A stretch of DNA of 64,000 bases from assembly GCA_028284065.1 (NCBI GenBank), contig JANQSJ010000011.1, positions 248,001 through 312,000 of the forward strand, in the 5' to 3' direction. The position numbers were made by a program, and so were the translations under genes. The DNA is from Parvularculaceae bacterium. GTDB lineage: Bacteria > Pseudomonadota > Alphaproteobacteria > Caulobacterales > Parvularculaceae. Shown here one piece after another: positions 54,463 to 62,889 of the stretch (its first letter is position 1; every line of letters starts with the position of its first letter). The notes beneath the pieces are model-generated. The model saw only the letters and a list, made by a program, of their open reading frames with translations. It had not been told where the DNA came from and made no database searches.

Positions 54463-54550
54463 CATCCCGGTGAAGACCGGGATCCAGTCTCAAAAAATGT
54501 CAGGCGAAGCCTGTCTTCTTCTTGTTGCTGGACTCCGGCTTTCGCCGGAT
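54463..54550. repeat. composite palindromic intergenic element
   Basis: Two similar units face each other: CCGGTGAAGACCGG with GATCCAG on the left, and CTGGACTCCGG plus CTTTCGCCGG on the right. Between them is a small hairpin CAGGC-GAA-GCCTG. The outer halves are imperfect inverted copies of each other. Such CCGG-TGAA/TTTC-CCGG elements are common dispersed repeats in alphaproteobacterial intergenic regions. Copy number elsewhere cannot be seen from this window. The rest of this 332-bp gap (54393-54724) shows nothing else. Confidence 0.6.
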
Positions 54551-54724
54551 TAATCGGCATTGAGAATTTCCGCTTTCACCCAACTCCCACCTTTCTCCGG
54601 ATGCTCCGAAATCCGGCAGCCAGTTCGTAGTTCCGCGCGGCGCCTTGCTTCATACCTCACGCGATGGCACGAACAGGCCGATGCTCGGGGCGCGAGCCCT
54701 CGCACCGGAACAAGGATCGGCCTG

Positions 54725-55378
54725 ATGAAATTCTTCGCGGACACCGCCGAGATCGACGAGATCAACGCCCTCAACGACGCGGGCCTCATCGACGGCGTCA
54801 CCACCAATCCGTCGCTCATCAAGAAATCCGGCCGTCCCTTCCGCGACGTCATCTCCGACATCTGCGCCGCCCTGCCAGGACCGGTCTCTGCGGAGGTGAC
54901 GGCGCTAGACGCCGACGGGATGGAGGCGGAGGGTCGCTCGCTCGCCGAGATCGCCGACAATGTGACGGTGAAAGTCCCGCTGACAATCGACGGCCTGAAA
55001 GCCTGCCGGCGGCTGTCGCAAGACGGCATTCCGGTGAACGTCACCCTCTGCTTCAGCGCCAATCAGGCGCTCCTCGCCGCGAAGGCGGGCGCAACGTTCA
55101 TCTCGCCCTTTATCGGCCGGCTCGACGACATTCACCTGGACGGGCTGCAGCTCATTCAGGAAATCCGGACGATCTACGACAACTACCAGTTCCGCACGGA
55201 GATCCTCGCCGCGTCGATCCGCTCGGCGAACCACATCAAAGACGTGGCGCTTATCGGCGCCGATGTCGCGACCGCGCCGCCGGCGGTGATAATGGGCCTC
55301 GCCAATCATCCGCTGACGGATAAAGGTCTTGACGCCTTCCTGAAGGACTGGGCCGCAACGGGCCAGTCAGTGCTTTAA
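54725..55378 (+). CDS. transaldolase (FSA/TalC-type small form)
   Basis: 217-residue small-type transaldolase/fructose-6-phosphate aldolase fold. Seen: [35 protein letters not shown], Schiff-base Lys83 in [29 protein letters not shown] and [15 protein letters not shown]. The small size and layout match the TalC family; whether it is a transaldolase or F6P aldolase cannot be told. The frame extends upstream, but ATG 54725 has AAGGA at 8 bases and the conserved start. Confidence 0.94.
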   Translation: MKFFADTAEIDEINALNDAGLIDGVTTNPSLIKKSGRPFRDVISDICAALPGPVSAEVTALDADGMEAEGRSLAEIADNVTVKVPLTIDGLKACRRLSQDGIPVNVTLCFSANQALLAAKAGATFISPFIGRLDDIHLDGLQLIQEIRTIYDNYQFRTEILAASIRSANHIKDVALIGADVATAPPAVIMGLANHPLTDKGLDAFLKDWAATGQSVL

Positions 55379-55387
55379 GGCGCGCGA

Positions 55388-55978
55388 CTATAGATCGAGC
55401 GCATCAATCTGCGCCCGCGCCCTTGCTAGGCTCGCCTCCGCGTCGATCATCAAACGATCGGCGGCGACGAACTTGACGTCTGTGATCCCCAGGAACCCGA
55501 GGACGTGGCGCAGGTAAGGCGTCGCGAAGTCTATCGGTGAGCCGGCTTCCGTTCCGCCCGATGCGATGGCGACAATCGCGCGCTTTTTCTCCAAGAGCCC
55601 GACAGGACCCTTCTCGGTATACTTGAACGTCTTGCGCGCGCGGGCGACCTGGTCGATCCACGCCTTCAGCGCGGCCGGGACCCCAAAATTGTATATTGGC
55701 GCGCCGAGGACGATGACGTCGGCCGCCAGGAGTTCATCAATCAGCGCATCGGATTTAGCGAGCTTCGCCTTCTGGTCTTCGGACCGGCTCTCCTCCGACG
55801 TGAAGTTTGCGCCGATCCACTCCGCGTCCACAAACGGCGCGCCGCCCGCGAGATCACGCTCAACGACGCTTACCGACGAGTCAGCAGCCTTTAACCGCGC
55901 GACGATGTCATCCGACAACTGACGGGAAACCGATCCGTCATGGCGCGCGCTGGCGTCGATCTTGAGCACATTGGTCAT
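55388..55978 (-). CDS. azoR: FMN-dependent NADH-azoreductase
   Basis: Flavodoxin-like quinone/azo reductase, 196 residues. Seen: IDASARHDGSVSRQLSDDIV at the start (phosphate-binding), VIVLGAPIYNFGVPAALKAW (P-loop-following helix), DQVARARKTFKYTEKGPVGL and AIASGGTEAGSPIDFATPYL. All typical of AzoR. Cellular role is probably quinone detoxification. It is convergent with the transaldolase gene, 9 bp apart, and followed on the other side by pirin. Confidence 0.94.
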   Translation of the reverse strand: MTNVLKIDASARHDGSVSRQLSDDIVARLKAADSSVSVVERDLAGGAPFVDAEWIGANFTSEESRSEDQKAKLAKSDALIDELLAADVIVLGAPIYNFGVPAALKAWIDQVARARKTFKYTEKGPVGLLEKKRAIVAIASGGTEAGSPIDFATPYLRHVLGFLGITDVKFVAADRLMIDAEASLARARAQIDALDL

Positions 55979-56052
55979 AGGACATATCCTTCCTTCAAAA
56001 CAAGAGCGGCGCGCGGGGAGTCCCTCCCCACGCGCCGCAAATTGACTTTGCG

Positions 56053-56760
56053 TTAAGCCGCCATCGGCAAGTCGAAGACGAGCACTTCGGCGTCCGCACC
56101 GTCGGCGATGTCGAAACTGTCGACATTCGCGACCTGCGCGCCGTCGCCCTGGCGAAGCTTTTCGCCGCCGACCGTAACCTCGCCGCGGGCGACCTGCACC
56201 CAGGCGGTGCGTTCGGGCTCCAACGTCACTTGCGCGCGTTCTTCGCCATCAAAGAGGCCGACGGAAAGCGTGGCGTCCTGATGGATGCTGAGCGAACCAT
56301 CGCGGCCGTCAGGAGACGCGACGAGCCGAAGCTTCCCGCGCTTCTCGTCGGTCGAAAAGTGCTTCTGCTCATAACTCGGCGTCACATTCTGCGTATCCGG
56401 AATGACCCAGATCTGCAGGAAATGAACGCCGTCCGTCTTCGAATGGTTGTACTCAGAGTGCGCGACGCCCGTGCCGGCGCTCATGCGCTGCACGTCGCCC
56501 GGCCGGATGATTGAGCCGGTGCCCATGGAGTCCTTATGCTCCAGCGCGCCGTCGAGCACGTAGGAGATGATCTCCATATTGGCGTGCGGGTGCGTGCCGA
56601 AGCCGGCGCCAGGCGCGACTTTGTCCTCGTTGATCACCCGCAAGGGCCCGACGCCCATGTGACGATCGTCATAGTACTGGCCGAATGAGAACGTGTGCTT
56701 GGAGTCGAGCCAACCGATGCGGGTCGGGCCGCGTTCTTCGGATTTGCGAACATAGATCAT
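56053..56760 (-). CDS. pirin family protein (YhhW-type)
   Basis: Bicupin pirin of 235 residues. Seen: metal site His57, His59 (GTHPHANMEII), His101 and Glu103 (GTGVAHSEYN), all intact; KHTFSFGQYYDDRHMGVGPL at the start. E. coli YhhW of this type has quercetin 2,3-dioxygenase activity in vitro; the natural role is uncertain. AAAGGAG precedes ATG 56760; the 87-codon upstream extension belongs to the divergent promoter region. Divergent from an AraC-type regulator gene 90 bp away. Confidence 0.93.
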   Translation of the reverse strand: MIYVRKSEERGPTRIGWLDSKHTFSFGQYYDDRHMGVGPLRVINEDKVAPGAGFGTHPHANMEIISYVLDGALEHKDSMGTGSIIRPGDVQRMSAGTGVAHSEYNHSKTDGVHFLQIWVIPDTQNVTPSYEQKHFSTDEKRGKLRLVASPDGRDGSLSIHQDATLSVGLFDGEERAQVTLEPERTAWVQVARGEVTVGGEKLRQGDGAQVANVDSFDIADGADAEVLVFDLPMAA

Positions 56761-56850
56761 GGCGCTCTCCTTTCGTCGCTTCGTCGTTGAACGCGGAGAT
56801 AGGCGCGCGGCCTGCGTGGGGCTTTCAATTTTGCGCGGGGGATTACATCT

Positions 56851-57828
56851 ATGTGCGATAACCGCCGCCATATGGCCGCCAAAGCGAAAGAACCCGTGGA
56901 AGATCAAGAAGTTAAAACGTTCTCCGAATGCCCTGGCGCCGCCTTCGACGGCGAACCGGAAGCTGCGATCCCCGACAGTCTCGGCGCAATAAGCCCGGCA
57001 GGCTTGCGTTTCGTCCTGCACCTGCCGATCGAGTTCGAGATGGCCTATCGGCTCGACGACGTGGCGATGATCTTCCCTTTCACGACCATGCCGCTGGAGC
57101 TTGGGCTTGGCGACGGCCCTTTGCGCCGCCGAACGCTCGCCGCCGGATCGGGGCTCTTCATGCCCGCCCGCGAGACGTTCCGCGCCCGAAGCCTGGCGCC
57201 GGCGGAATTCCTGCTCGTGGTTGCGCCGGAGACCCGCGCGAGAGAGAGGGTCGAGCAGTCCGGAGCCGGACGAAACTGGGTCCCAAAGCCGATCGTCGAC
57301 CTGATCGATCCAGGCGTCGCGGCGCTTGCGCGGGAGGCTCGGCGGGCAATGATCGCCGATCCGGTGTGCGACCTCGCCTATCTGGAGACGCTCGGCGATG
57401 GGCTGCTTTCACGGTTCTCCTGCCAACTATTAGGCCTCGATCAGACGACAGAGCCGAAAGAAACGCTCGCGCCCTTCACGCTCCGGAAGGTCCTTTCGCT
57501 TATCGAAGAAGGCCTGAGCGATGAATTGCGCGTGCAGGACCTTGCAAACGCCGCAAACCTCAGTCGGTCGCATTTCACGCGCGCATTCCACGCCGCGACC
57601 GGAGAGGCGCCGCAGGAGTTTATCATCAGTCGTCGGATCGCCCGCGCGCGCGAACTGCTCGCCTCATCCGACAAAACCGTCGGCGAGATAGCGGCTGCGG
57701 CCGGCTTCTCCAGCCAGGCGCACCTGTCGACCGCGTTCAAGAAACGATTGGGGCTCAGCCCAGCGGCCTACCGCGCGGCGTTCGCCGCAGCGCCTCAGAC
57801 GGACAATCAGCGCTCCGCAACGCCATAG
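56851..57828 (+). CDS. AraC family transcriptional regulator
   Basis: 325-residue regulator with an AraC-type DNA-binding half at about 215-315: VLSLIEEGLSDELRVQDLAN, ANLSRSHFTRAFHAATGEAP (first HTH), and IAAAAGFSSQAHLSTAFKKR with the conserved GF-S-Q-HL-F-K pattern. The N-terminal ~200 residues form an effector domain without a clear named family. GGGGGA lies 8 bases before ATG 56851. Divergent from the pirin gene across ~90 bp; it probably controls pirin and itself. Confidence 0.92.
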   Translation: MCDNRRHMAAKAKEPVEDQEVKTFSECPGAAFDGEPEAAIPDSLGAISPAGLRFVLHLPIEFEMAYRLDDVAMIFPFTTMPLELGLGDGPLRRRTLAAGSGLFMPARETFRARSLAPAEFLLVVAPETRARERVEQSGAGRNWVPKPIVDLIDPGVAALAREARRAMIADPVCDLAYLETLGDGLLSRFSCQLLGLDQTTEPKETLAPFTLRKVLSLIEEGLSDELRVQDLANAANLSRSHFTRAFHAATGEAPQEFIISRRIARARELLASSDKTVGEIAAAAGFSSQAHLSTAFKKRLGLSPAAYRAAFAAAPQTDNQRSATP

Positions 57829-57888
57829 GCGCTCTCCCCCCAGGCGCCGGACGGCGCGCGAGCCGCAGCCGCAAAAGCGCTGACGTCG

Positions 57889-59823
57889 CTATTCAGGATT
57901 TGCGCCGCAGGAGCGCGCCGCTAGGACCTGGGCGGCGACCGTCAGGAGCCGGTTGCCGTCGATCGGCTTGGCGACATATCCGTCCATCCCCATCGCGAGA
58001 CACCGCTCGCGGTCGCCGTCCATCGCATCCGCGGTGAGCGCAACGACGCCGACATCGCGGTAGGCGGCGTCCGCCGCCCGAATCCGGGAGATTGTCTCCA
58101 CGCCATCCATGACAGGCATGTGGATGTCGAGCAGCACAAGATCGAATTGCGCCTCGCTCAAGCGCTTCAGCGCCTCAAGCCCGTTGGCGGCTTCGGTGAT
58201 GTCGGTCTGATGCGGCGACAGAAAGGCCCGCACGACGCTGCGGTTCACATCATTGTCGTCCACCAACAGGATTCTCTTCCCCGCCAGGGTGTCGCGCCCA
58301 ACGACCGCTGCATCCGGCGCCTCTGCAACATGGGGCGTTTCGCCCTCGCCGGCGTCAGCCTCGATCCGGCCGGCCCTGAAGGTGAACGTAAACGTGGAGC
58401 CGCGGGAGACGACGCTAGAGACCGTGACATCGCCGCCCATCATGCGCGCAAGATCCCGCGTGATCGCAAGGCCGAGGCCGGTGCCGCCAAAACGCCGCGT
58501 CGTCGAACTGTCCGCCTGGACGAACGGAGAAAACAGCCTGTCCAATGTCGACTGCGACATGCCGATGCCGCTGTCCCGCACCTGGATCTCGATTAGGTGC
58601 CGCTCATCGTCCGACTGAAGACAATCGGCTCGGACTTCGACGCCGCCCTCTTCCGTAAACTTAAGGGCGTTGGAGACGAGGTTCGACACGCATTGCCTCA
58701 CCCGCACCGGATCAAACGCCATACGCTGCGGGACATCCCGCGACACGCTGAGCAGGAGCTCCACTTCTTTTTCATCGGCCCGCGGCGCCCAAAGCATGAC
58801 AAGTTTCGACAGACACGCCTCCAGGTCTTCCGCAATCGGCGAGATCTCCATCTTCCCGGATTCTATTTTCGAAAGGTCGAGAACGTCATTGACCACCGCC
58901 ATCAGCGTCTCGCCGGAATCCCTGATCGTGTCGACATACTCGCGCTGCCGGCGCGACAGGCTTTCCCGTGCCAACACCTGCGCCATGCCGAGCACGCCAT
59001 TCAGGGGCGTACGGATCTCGTGGCTCATATTGGCCAGGAAGGCGGACTTCGCCGCATTCGCCGCCTTGGCGGCGTCACGCGCGCCGACGAGTTCCGCCAC
59101 AAGGTCATTCATGCGCCCGTCACGTTCCGATATCGCCTCGAGCATCGCATTGAATGACGCAGAGAGCCGGGCCATCTCATCGCCCCCCACGACCGCGACG
59201 CGCGTCTCATACTCCTTAGCTTCGGCGAGGCTGGTCATCGCCGCTTCCAGGTCTTCGATCGGCCGGACGATGCTTTGCGACAGCCGGCCGGAAATCCATA
59301 CAAGGCCGCAGATCATGCACAGCAAGGAGAAAAGCGCGACGCCCACATATCGATAAACGGAGGTCACCAGCCTTTCCGCGCTGATGTGAAGAATGAGCTC
59401 GCCCACCTTGTCATCATTGAGCAGGATGGGCGCCGACACTTCCAGCGGCCGCAGCGTGAACGGGCCAATGAAGTTCCCCTGCGAATATGGCGTCGCGGTG
59501 ACATACTCCATCAGCAACCCGCGTTCGGCCCCGAAGACCCTGGCGCGAAGAACGCTCGGCGCCACCCGCACGGTCTCAAGACTTTCATGCAGCGCCTGTT
59601 CGTCCTCGAAGACCACTGCGGCGCTTAGACTGCTTGCGACAGCTTCCGCGATCGCAAGGTGATTCTGTCGAAATGCGCTCTGCAACGTGATGAAGTTGTA
59701 GCTAAGCAAAACGACAAAAGCGGCGGTCACAGCAAGGATGCACGCCGACAGAATGGCGCTGCGGAACTTTCTCCGCAAACTATGGTCCGCCGTCGCGGTC
59801 CCGCTGAAACTGCGCTGTTCCAC
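57889..59823 (-). CDS. CHASE8-HAMP hybrid sensor histidine kinase with receiver domain
   Basis: 644-residue inner-membrane kinase. Seen in order: TM1 (ILAVTAAFVVLLSYNFIT), a periplasmic CHASE8-like domain at ~50-150 (AAVVFEDEQALHESLETVRV is its signature), TM2 (VALFSLLCMICGLVWISG), HAMP, HisKA with SHEIRTPLNG (His268), HATPase with NALKFTEEGG, DSGIGM and [11 protein letters not shown], and a receiver (ILLVDDNDVNR, Asp566 in LLDIHMPVMDG, KPID). The GTG at 59823, 4 nt after the YfiR stop, is taken as the start; a TTG at 59847 would overlap YfiR. Third gene of a TonB receptor-YfiR operon, so the CHASE8 sensor probably answers to YfiR. Confidence 0.9.
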   Translation of the reverse strand: MEQRSFSGTATADHSLRRKFRSAILSACILAVTAAFVVLLSYNFITLQSAFRQNHLAIAEAVASSLSAAVVFEDEQALHESLETVRVAPSVLRARVFGAERGLLMEYVTATPYSQGNFIGPFTLRPLEVSAPILLNDDKVGELILHISAERLVTSVYRYVGVALFSLLCMICGLVWISGRLSQSIVRPIEDLEAAMTSLAEAKEYETRVAVVGGDEMARLSASFNAMLEAISERDGRMNDLVAELVGARDAAKAANAAKSAFLANMSHEIRTPLNGVLGMAQVLARESLSRRQREYVDTIRDSGETLMAVVNDVLDLSKIESGKMEISPIAEDLEACLSKLVMLWAPRADEKEVELLLSVSRDVPQRMAFDPVRVRQCVSNLVSNALKFTEEGGVEVRADCLQSDDERHLIEIQVRDSGIGMSQSTLDRLFSPFVQADSSTTRRFGGTGLGLAITRDLARMMGGDVTVSSVVSRGSTFTFTFRAGRIEADAGEGETPHVAEAPDAAVVGRDTLAGKRILLVDDNDVNRSVVRAFLSPHQTDITEAANGLEALKRLSEAQFDLVLLDIHMPVMDGVETISRIRAADAAYRDVGVVALTADAMDGDRERCLAMGMDGYVAKPIDGNRLLTVAAQVLAARSCGANPE

Positions 59824-59827
59824 TGGC

Positions 59828-60367
59828 TCACTCAATCCTGATCGCAAGATCGATGAGGCGCGCGCTGACCTTCAGGTCAGCTTCTCGCGCGGCGGCGACA
59901 TTTATGGAGAAACGTTGCTGCTTGCCGACACGGACGAACTCCACAATGCCGCCCATTCTCGCGAATCCGGGCGCCTCGCCCATCGTTAGGGTGTGGCTGT
60001 CAAGGCGCGCGCCCTCCAGCGACAAATGGCCGTCGCGGGCGAAATGCGCTGCCGAACAGCCAATCAGCGAGGCGTCTTCTTCTGGTACGAGCCTGACGCG
60101 CGCGCGTCGCATGCGGATGTTCTTGCCTTCAATTTCGCGAAAGGCGGGAGCGATTCGCGCGCGTTCTGATACGCAGAACACAATCGGTTGCGAAGGATCG
60201 CCGTCATTCGGCCATCGGACGAAACGGGCGATATTGTATATCATCGCTACCCGAAGTTTATCCTCCCGTGTCGCGTGAGCGCTTTGCGCCGCCGCGCCTC
60301 GGAGAGGAACGCCCGCCGCTAAGACCGCCACCGCCAGAACGCCTAATAGTGTATGGGAGTACGGCAT
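59828..60367 (-). CDS. YfiR family (DUF4154) periplasmic protein
   Basis: 179-residue exported protein with a signal peptide (LLGVLAVAVLAAGVPLRGAAA). Seen: REDKLRVAMIYNIARFVRWP and PIVFCVSERARIAPAFREIE, then GARLDSHTLTMGEAPGFA and GGIVEFVRVGKQQRFSINVA; this is the YfiR/DUF4154 layout with the conserved first helix and central strand. In Pseudomonas YfiR represses the CHASE8 cyclase YfiN. Here the CHASE8 partner is a histidine kinase. It sits between the TonB receptor and that kinase gene. Confidence 0.9.
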   Translation of the reverse strand: MPYSHTLLGVLAVAVLAAGVPLRGAAAQSAHATREDKLRVAMIYNIARFVRWPNDGDPSQPIVFCVSERARIAPAFREIEGKNIRMRRARVRLVPEEDASLIGCSAAHFARDGHLSLEGARLDSHTLTMGEAPGFARMGGIVEFVRVGKQQRFSINVAAAREADLKVSARLIDLAIRIE

Positions 60368-60378
60368 TCCCGGCGCCC

Positions 60379-62478
60379 CTAGAACCGAATGCCCAGCTGC
60401 AGCGAGATGCGCCGTTCGCTAAAGCCCCGGGTCGCAGGCAGGAAGTCGAGGTCGCTCGCTACCGGACGGCGCCGATTGTTCAATCCTTCCCCAAGCAGCG
60501 TTACCTCAACCGTTTCGGTTGGCCGCCAACCGACGCGAAGGTCCACTACCGTCTGCGCATCTACATCAGTATCAAGAATTCTTCCGGTTCGACGCACCCA
60601 AAGGGACGCGTCGAGATCTTGCGTTATGTCGAAATGCGACTGAAACTGCGCTTGGTAAACAGGCGAGCGGCGCGCCAGATAGGTCGGCGAATCGTCGATT
60701 TGGGCGACCTGTCCGGCGAGAGACGGAAAATGCCGCGCGTCGCCCGCCAGCCTGATCCGCCAGAAATCCGTCAGCCTCGCGTCGAACGCCGCCTCTATCC
60801 CGTAAAGGCGCGCGTCGACCCTGTTCGCAAAGGTGGCAGAGACGTCAATGGCGACGGGAACCGGCGCGCCGCCGGGACCGACGGGAGCAATGAGGAGCTG
60901 CGGCTCCTCCAGATTCAGATCAATCAAATCCGTATACCGATGGGCATACAGGGCGATATCGAGGGAGGTTCCTGAAGGCCACTTCTTGCGTGCGCCGAGT
61001 TCGAACGCCACAAGAGGTTCGGGCCGGATATTCGGGTTTCCCTGTAGCGACAACAACGCCGGTATCGGATCAAGCTCCTCCGATAGTGTGGCGGTGAACC
61101 CGCCGAGATTGAGCGAGCCTGCCGCCTCGTTTAGCGCCGGCGTGCGCGTCGCTCGCGATATGGCTGCCCACAGCCGCCAGTCGTCAGGCGCGCGCCAGAG
61201 CGCGCGGAGATTGGGGTGGGCCTGCCAATCAGTCCGTTCATTGTACTCAAGTCGCACGCCGGCCGAGACCATTAGCCGCCTGTCGAACAGTTCTATATCA
61301 TTGTGTAGAAAGCCGAAGAAATTCGTATCTTGAATTTCCGTGCCCGTTACGAGAATGTCGCCAGAACTCGTTGCGCTCACATCCGAATGATTGACGCCGA
61401 CGCCCCACATCGCCCGATAGTTTGACGCTAACGGGAAGTAATTTGTCGCTTCGAAACTATAGGTCGTCGCGTCGGCGACGACTGTTTCATCGACTTCCTG
61501 CCGTGAAAACTGGTCGAAATAGAACTGAACGTTCAACCCGCTTTCGTCGCCGAACGTTCTGACCCATCGGCCAAGCACGTTGACGCTGTCGCCGAGAACG
61601 CTCTCTTCGCGAACGCTGGGCCCTGGCCCGCCGGGCGCAAAAAAACTGAGCGACTGAGCGGATTGAAAGTCGATGGCGTCGCCCTGCAGCGTGAACGCAT
61701 CGCGGGCGTTTGGCTCCCAATCGATCCGGAAGCCGATTTGCCCGCCGCGCGCGTCTTCGGTCAGCGAGCTCCCATCTTCGCCCTCGAGTGACGGCTCGCC
61801 AAGGCCGGCGGCATACAGCCGCATTGCGCCATTTTCGCCGAGGCGGAGACCTTGTCGGAGGTAAAACCGTCCAGACCCGTCAGAACCATATCGGACGACG
61901 CCCTTCCCTCCGAGCGTATCGACGGCGTGCTTGGTGACGATATTGACAACGCCATTGACCGCATTTGCGCCCCATAACGCAGCCCCGGGGCCGCGCAACA
62001 CCTCAATGCGCTCAATTTCCTCCACCGCAACTACTTGCTGGTCCCACAGGACGCCAAGCAGCGCCGAGCGGTAGATTGAGCGTCCATCAATCAGGATAAG
62101 GAGCTTATTCGACGAGCGCCAGTTAAATCCCCGCGCTGCGACCGCCGAATAACTGTTGTCGATGTCGGCGACCTCGAACCCCGGCACGAGTCGCAGGAGC
62201 TCGGGAACGGTTGCGGCCCCTGTGCGCCGGATATCGTCCTGGGTGATGACGAAAGACGCCGCTGCGGTGTCTTCGGCGCTCATCGGCCGCCGCGCAACCG
62301 ACGTGATGTCGAGCTGCATCAGCGCGTCCAAATCCATGTCGACAAAGGATTCTTCGCTCCACCCTTCGGACGCCGAAAGCGCATACGCCGCAATCGCCAT
62401 CGAAGCTGTCTGCAAGCGCGGGCGCCGCTGTCTACGGCGACAATCAGCCCCCAACTGAAGCCTTTTTCGTTCCGCCAT
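60379..62478 (-). CDS. TonB-dependent outer membrane receptor
   Basis: 699-residue outer-membrane receptor with a plug (~60-170) and a 22-strand barrel. Seen: VDMDLDALMQLDITSVARRP, a leader segment typical of this receptor group; plug motifs VITQDDIRRTGAATVPELLR, VAARGFNWRSSNKLLILIDG, EIERIEVLRGPGAALWGANA and VNGVVNIVTK; barrel end SERRISLQLGIRF with terminal Phe. The ligand is unknown. The start at 62478 gives an Arg-rich leader before the signal-like AIAAYALSASEGWS; a Met at 62400 is also possible. First gene of the receptor-YfiR-kinase operon. Confidence 0.92.
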   Translation of the reverse strand: MAERKRLQLGADCRRRQRRPRLQTASMAIAAYALSASEGWSEESFVDMDLDALMQLDITSVARRPMSAEDTAAASFVITQDDIRRTGAATVPELLRLVPGFEVADIDNSYSAVAARGFNWRSSNKLLILIDGRSIYRSALLGVLWDQQVVAVEEIERIEVLRGPGAALWGANAVNGVVNIVTKHAVDTLGGKGVVRYGSDGSGRFYLRQGLRLGENGAMRLYAAGLGEPSLEGEDGSSLTEDARGGQIGFRIDWEPNARDAFTLQGDAIDFQSAQSLSFFAPGGPGPSVREESVLGDSVNVLGRWVRTFGDESGLNVQFYFDQFSRQEVDETVVADATTYSFEATNYFPLASNYRAMWGVGVNHSDVSATSSGDILVTGTEIQDTNFFGFLHNDIELFDRRLMVSAGVRLEYNERTDWQAHPNLRALWRAPDDWRLWAAISRATRTPALNEAAGSLNLGGFTATLSEELDPIPALLSLQGNPNIRPEPLVAFELGARKKWPSGTSLDIALYAHRYTDLIDLNLEEPQLLIAPVGPGGAPVPVAIDVSATFANRVDARLYGIEAAFDARLTDFWRIRLAGDARHFPSLAGQVAQIDDSPTYLARRSPVYQAQFQSHFDITQDLDASLWVRRTGRILDTDVDAQTVVDLRVGWRPTETVEVTLLGEGLNNRRRPVASDLDFLPATRGFSERRISLQLGIRF

Positions 62479-62527
62479 GTGCGGTTTCCAGGTTCATAAG
62501 TTGAACGCACGCCTATGGCGTCGGAAA

Positions 62528-62556
62528 ATTCTAAAATTATAGAATTTGATTAACAA
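62528..62556 (-). promoter_or_regulatory. sigma-70-like promoter of the TonB receptor operon, with an overlapping dyad
   Basis: On the minus strand TTGTTA (62551-62556) and TAGAAT (62528-62533) are spaced by exactly 17 bp, a close fit to -35 TTGACA and -10 TATAAT, and lie 50-78 bp before the receptor ATG. AAATTCTA (62526-62533) and TAGAATTT (62540-62547) form a perfect 8-bp inverted repeat that covers the -10, a plausible operator. The region is strongly AT-rich. Confidence 0.55.
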
Positions 62557-62889
62557 TACATGATAAATAGCTATCCATTGTATTTTTATCCGACTATTCA
62601 TACTGATTACTTATTTATAAACCTAACGCCTAGTCGACCGATAACCCGGACCAAAGCGTGCGACGCGCGGCGCAGGTCATTTACGAAACGGCGCGCTGGG
62701 CTGGCGCAACCATTCGCCGCCCCGTCCGCGCAAAGGCGCGCACGCGAGGCGACAATGGCGGCGTGGACGGGCATGGCGCCAATCGGACCGCCTGAAGTGG
62801 ACCGCTTCCGCGAATTGCGACACGGTCGTCCCCCAAAAGCTGAAGGCTCGCCATTTTCTCGGACCAGCAGCAGACCGCCGAAACCGACA
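62557..62889. other. AT-rich then GC-rich region without a clear gene
   Basis: The first ~80 bp are unusually AT-rich and look like promoter DNA for the receptor operon, and perhaps for the DOMON-like gene. The rest is GC-rich. Open frames on both strands cross it, but none has a ribosome site and believable composition. It may hold the upstream end of the DOMON-like frame. Confidence 0.35.

Noticed and set aside
54393-54724. Terminator-like reading of the palindromic element
   Set aside because: No U-run after the stems on either strand, and the paired facing units look like a dispersed repeat.
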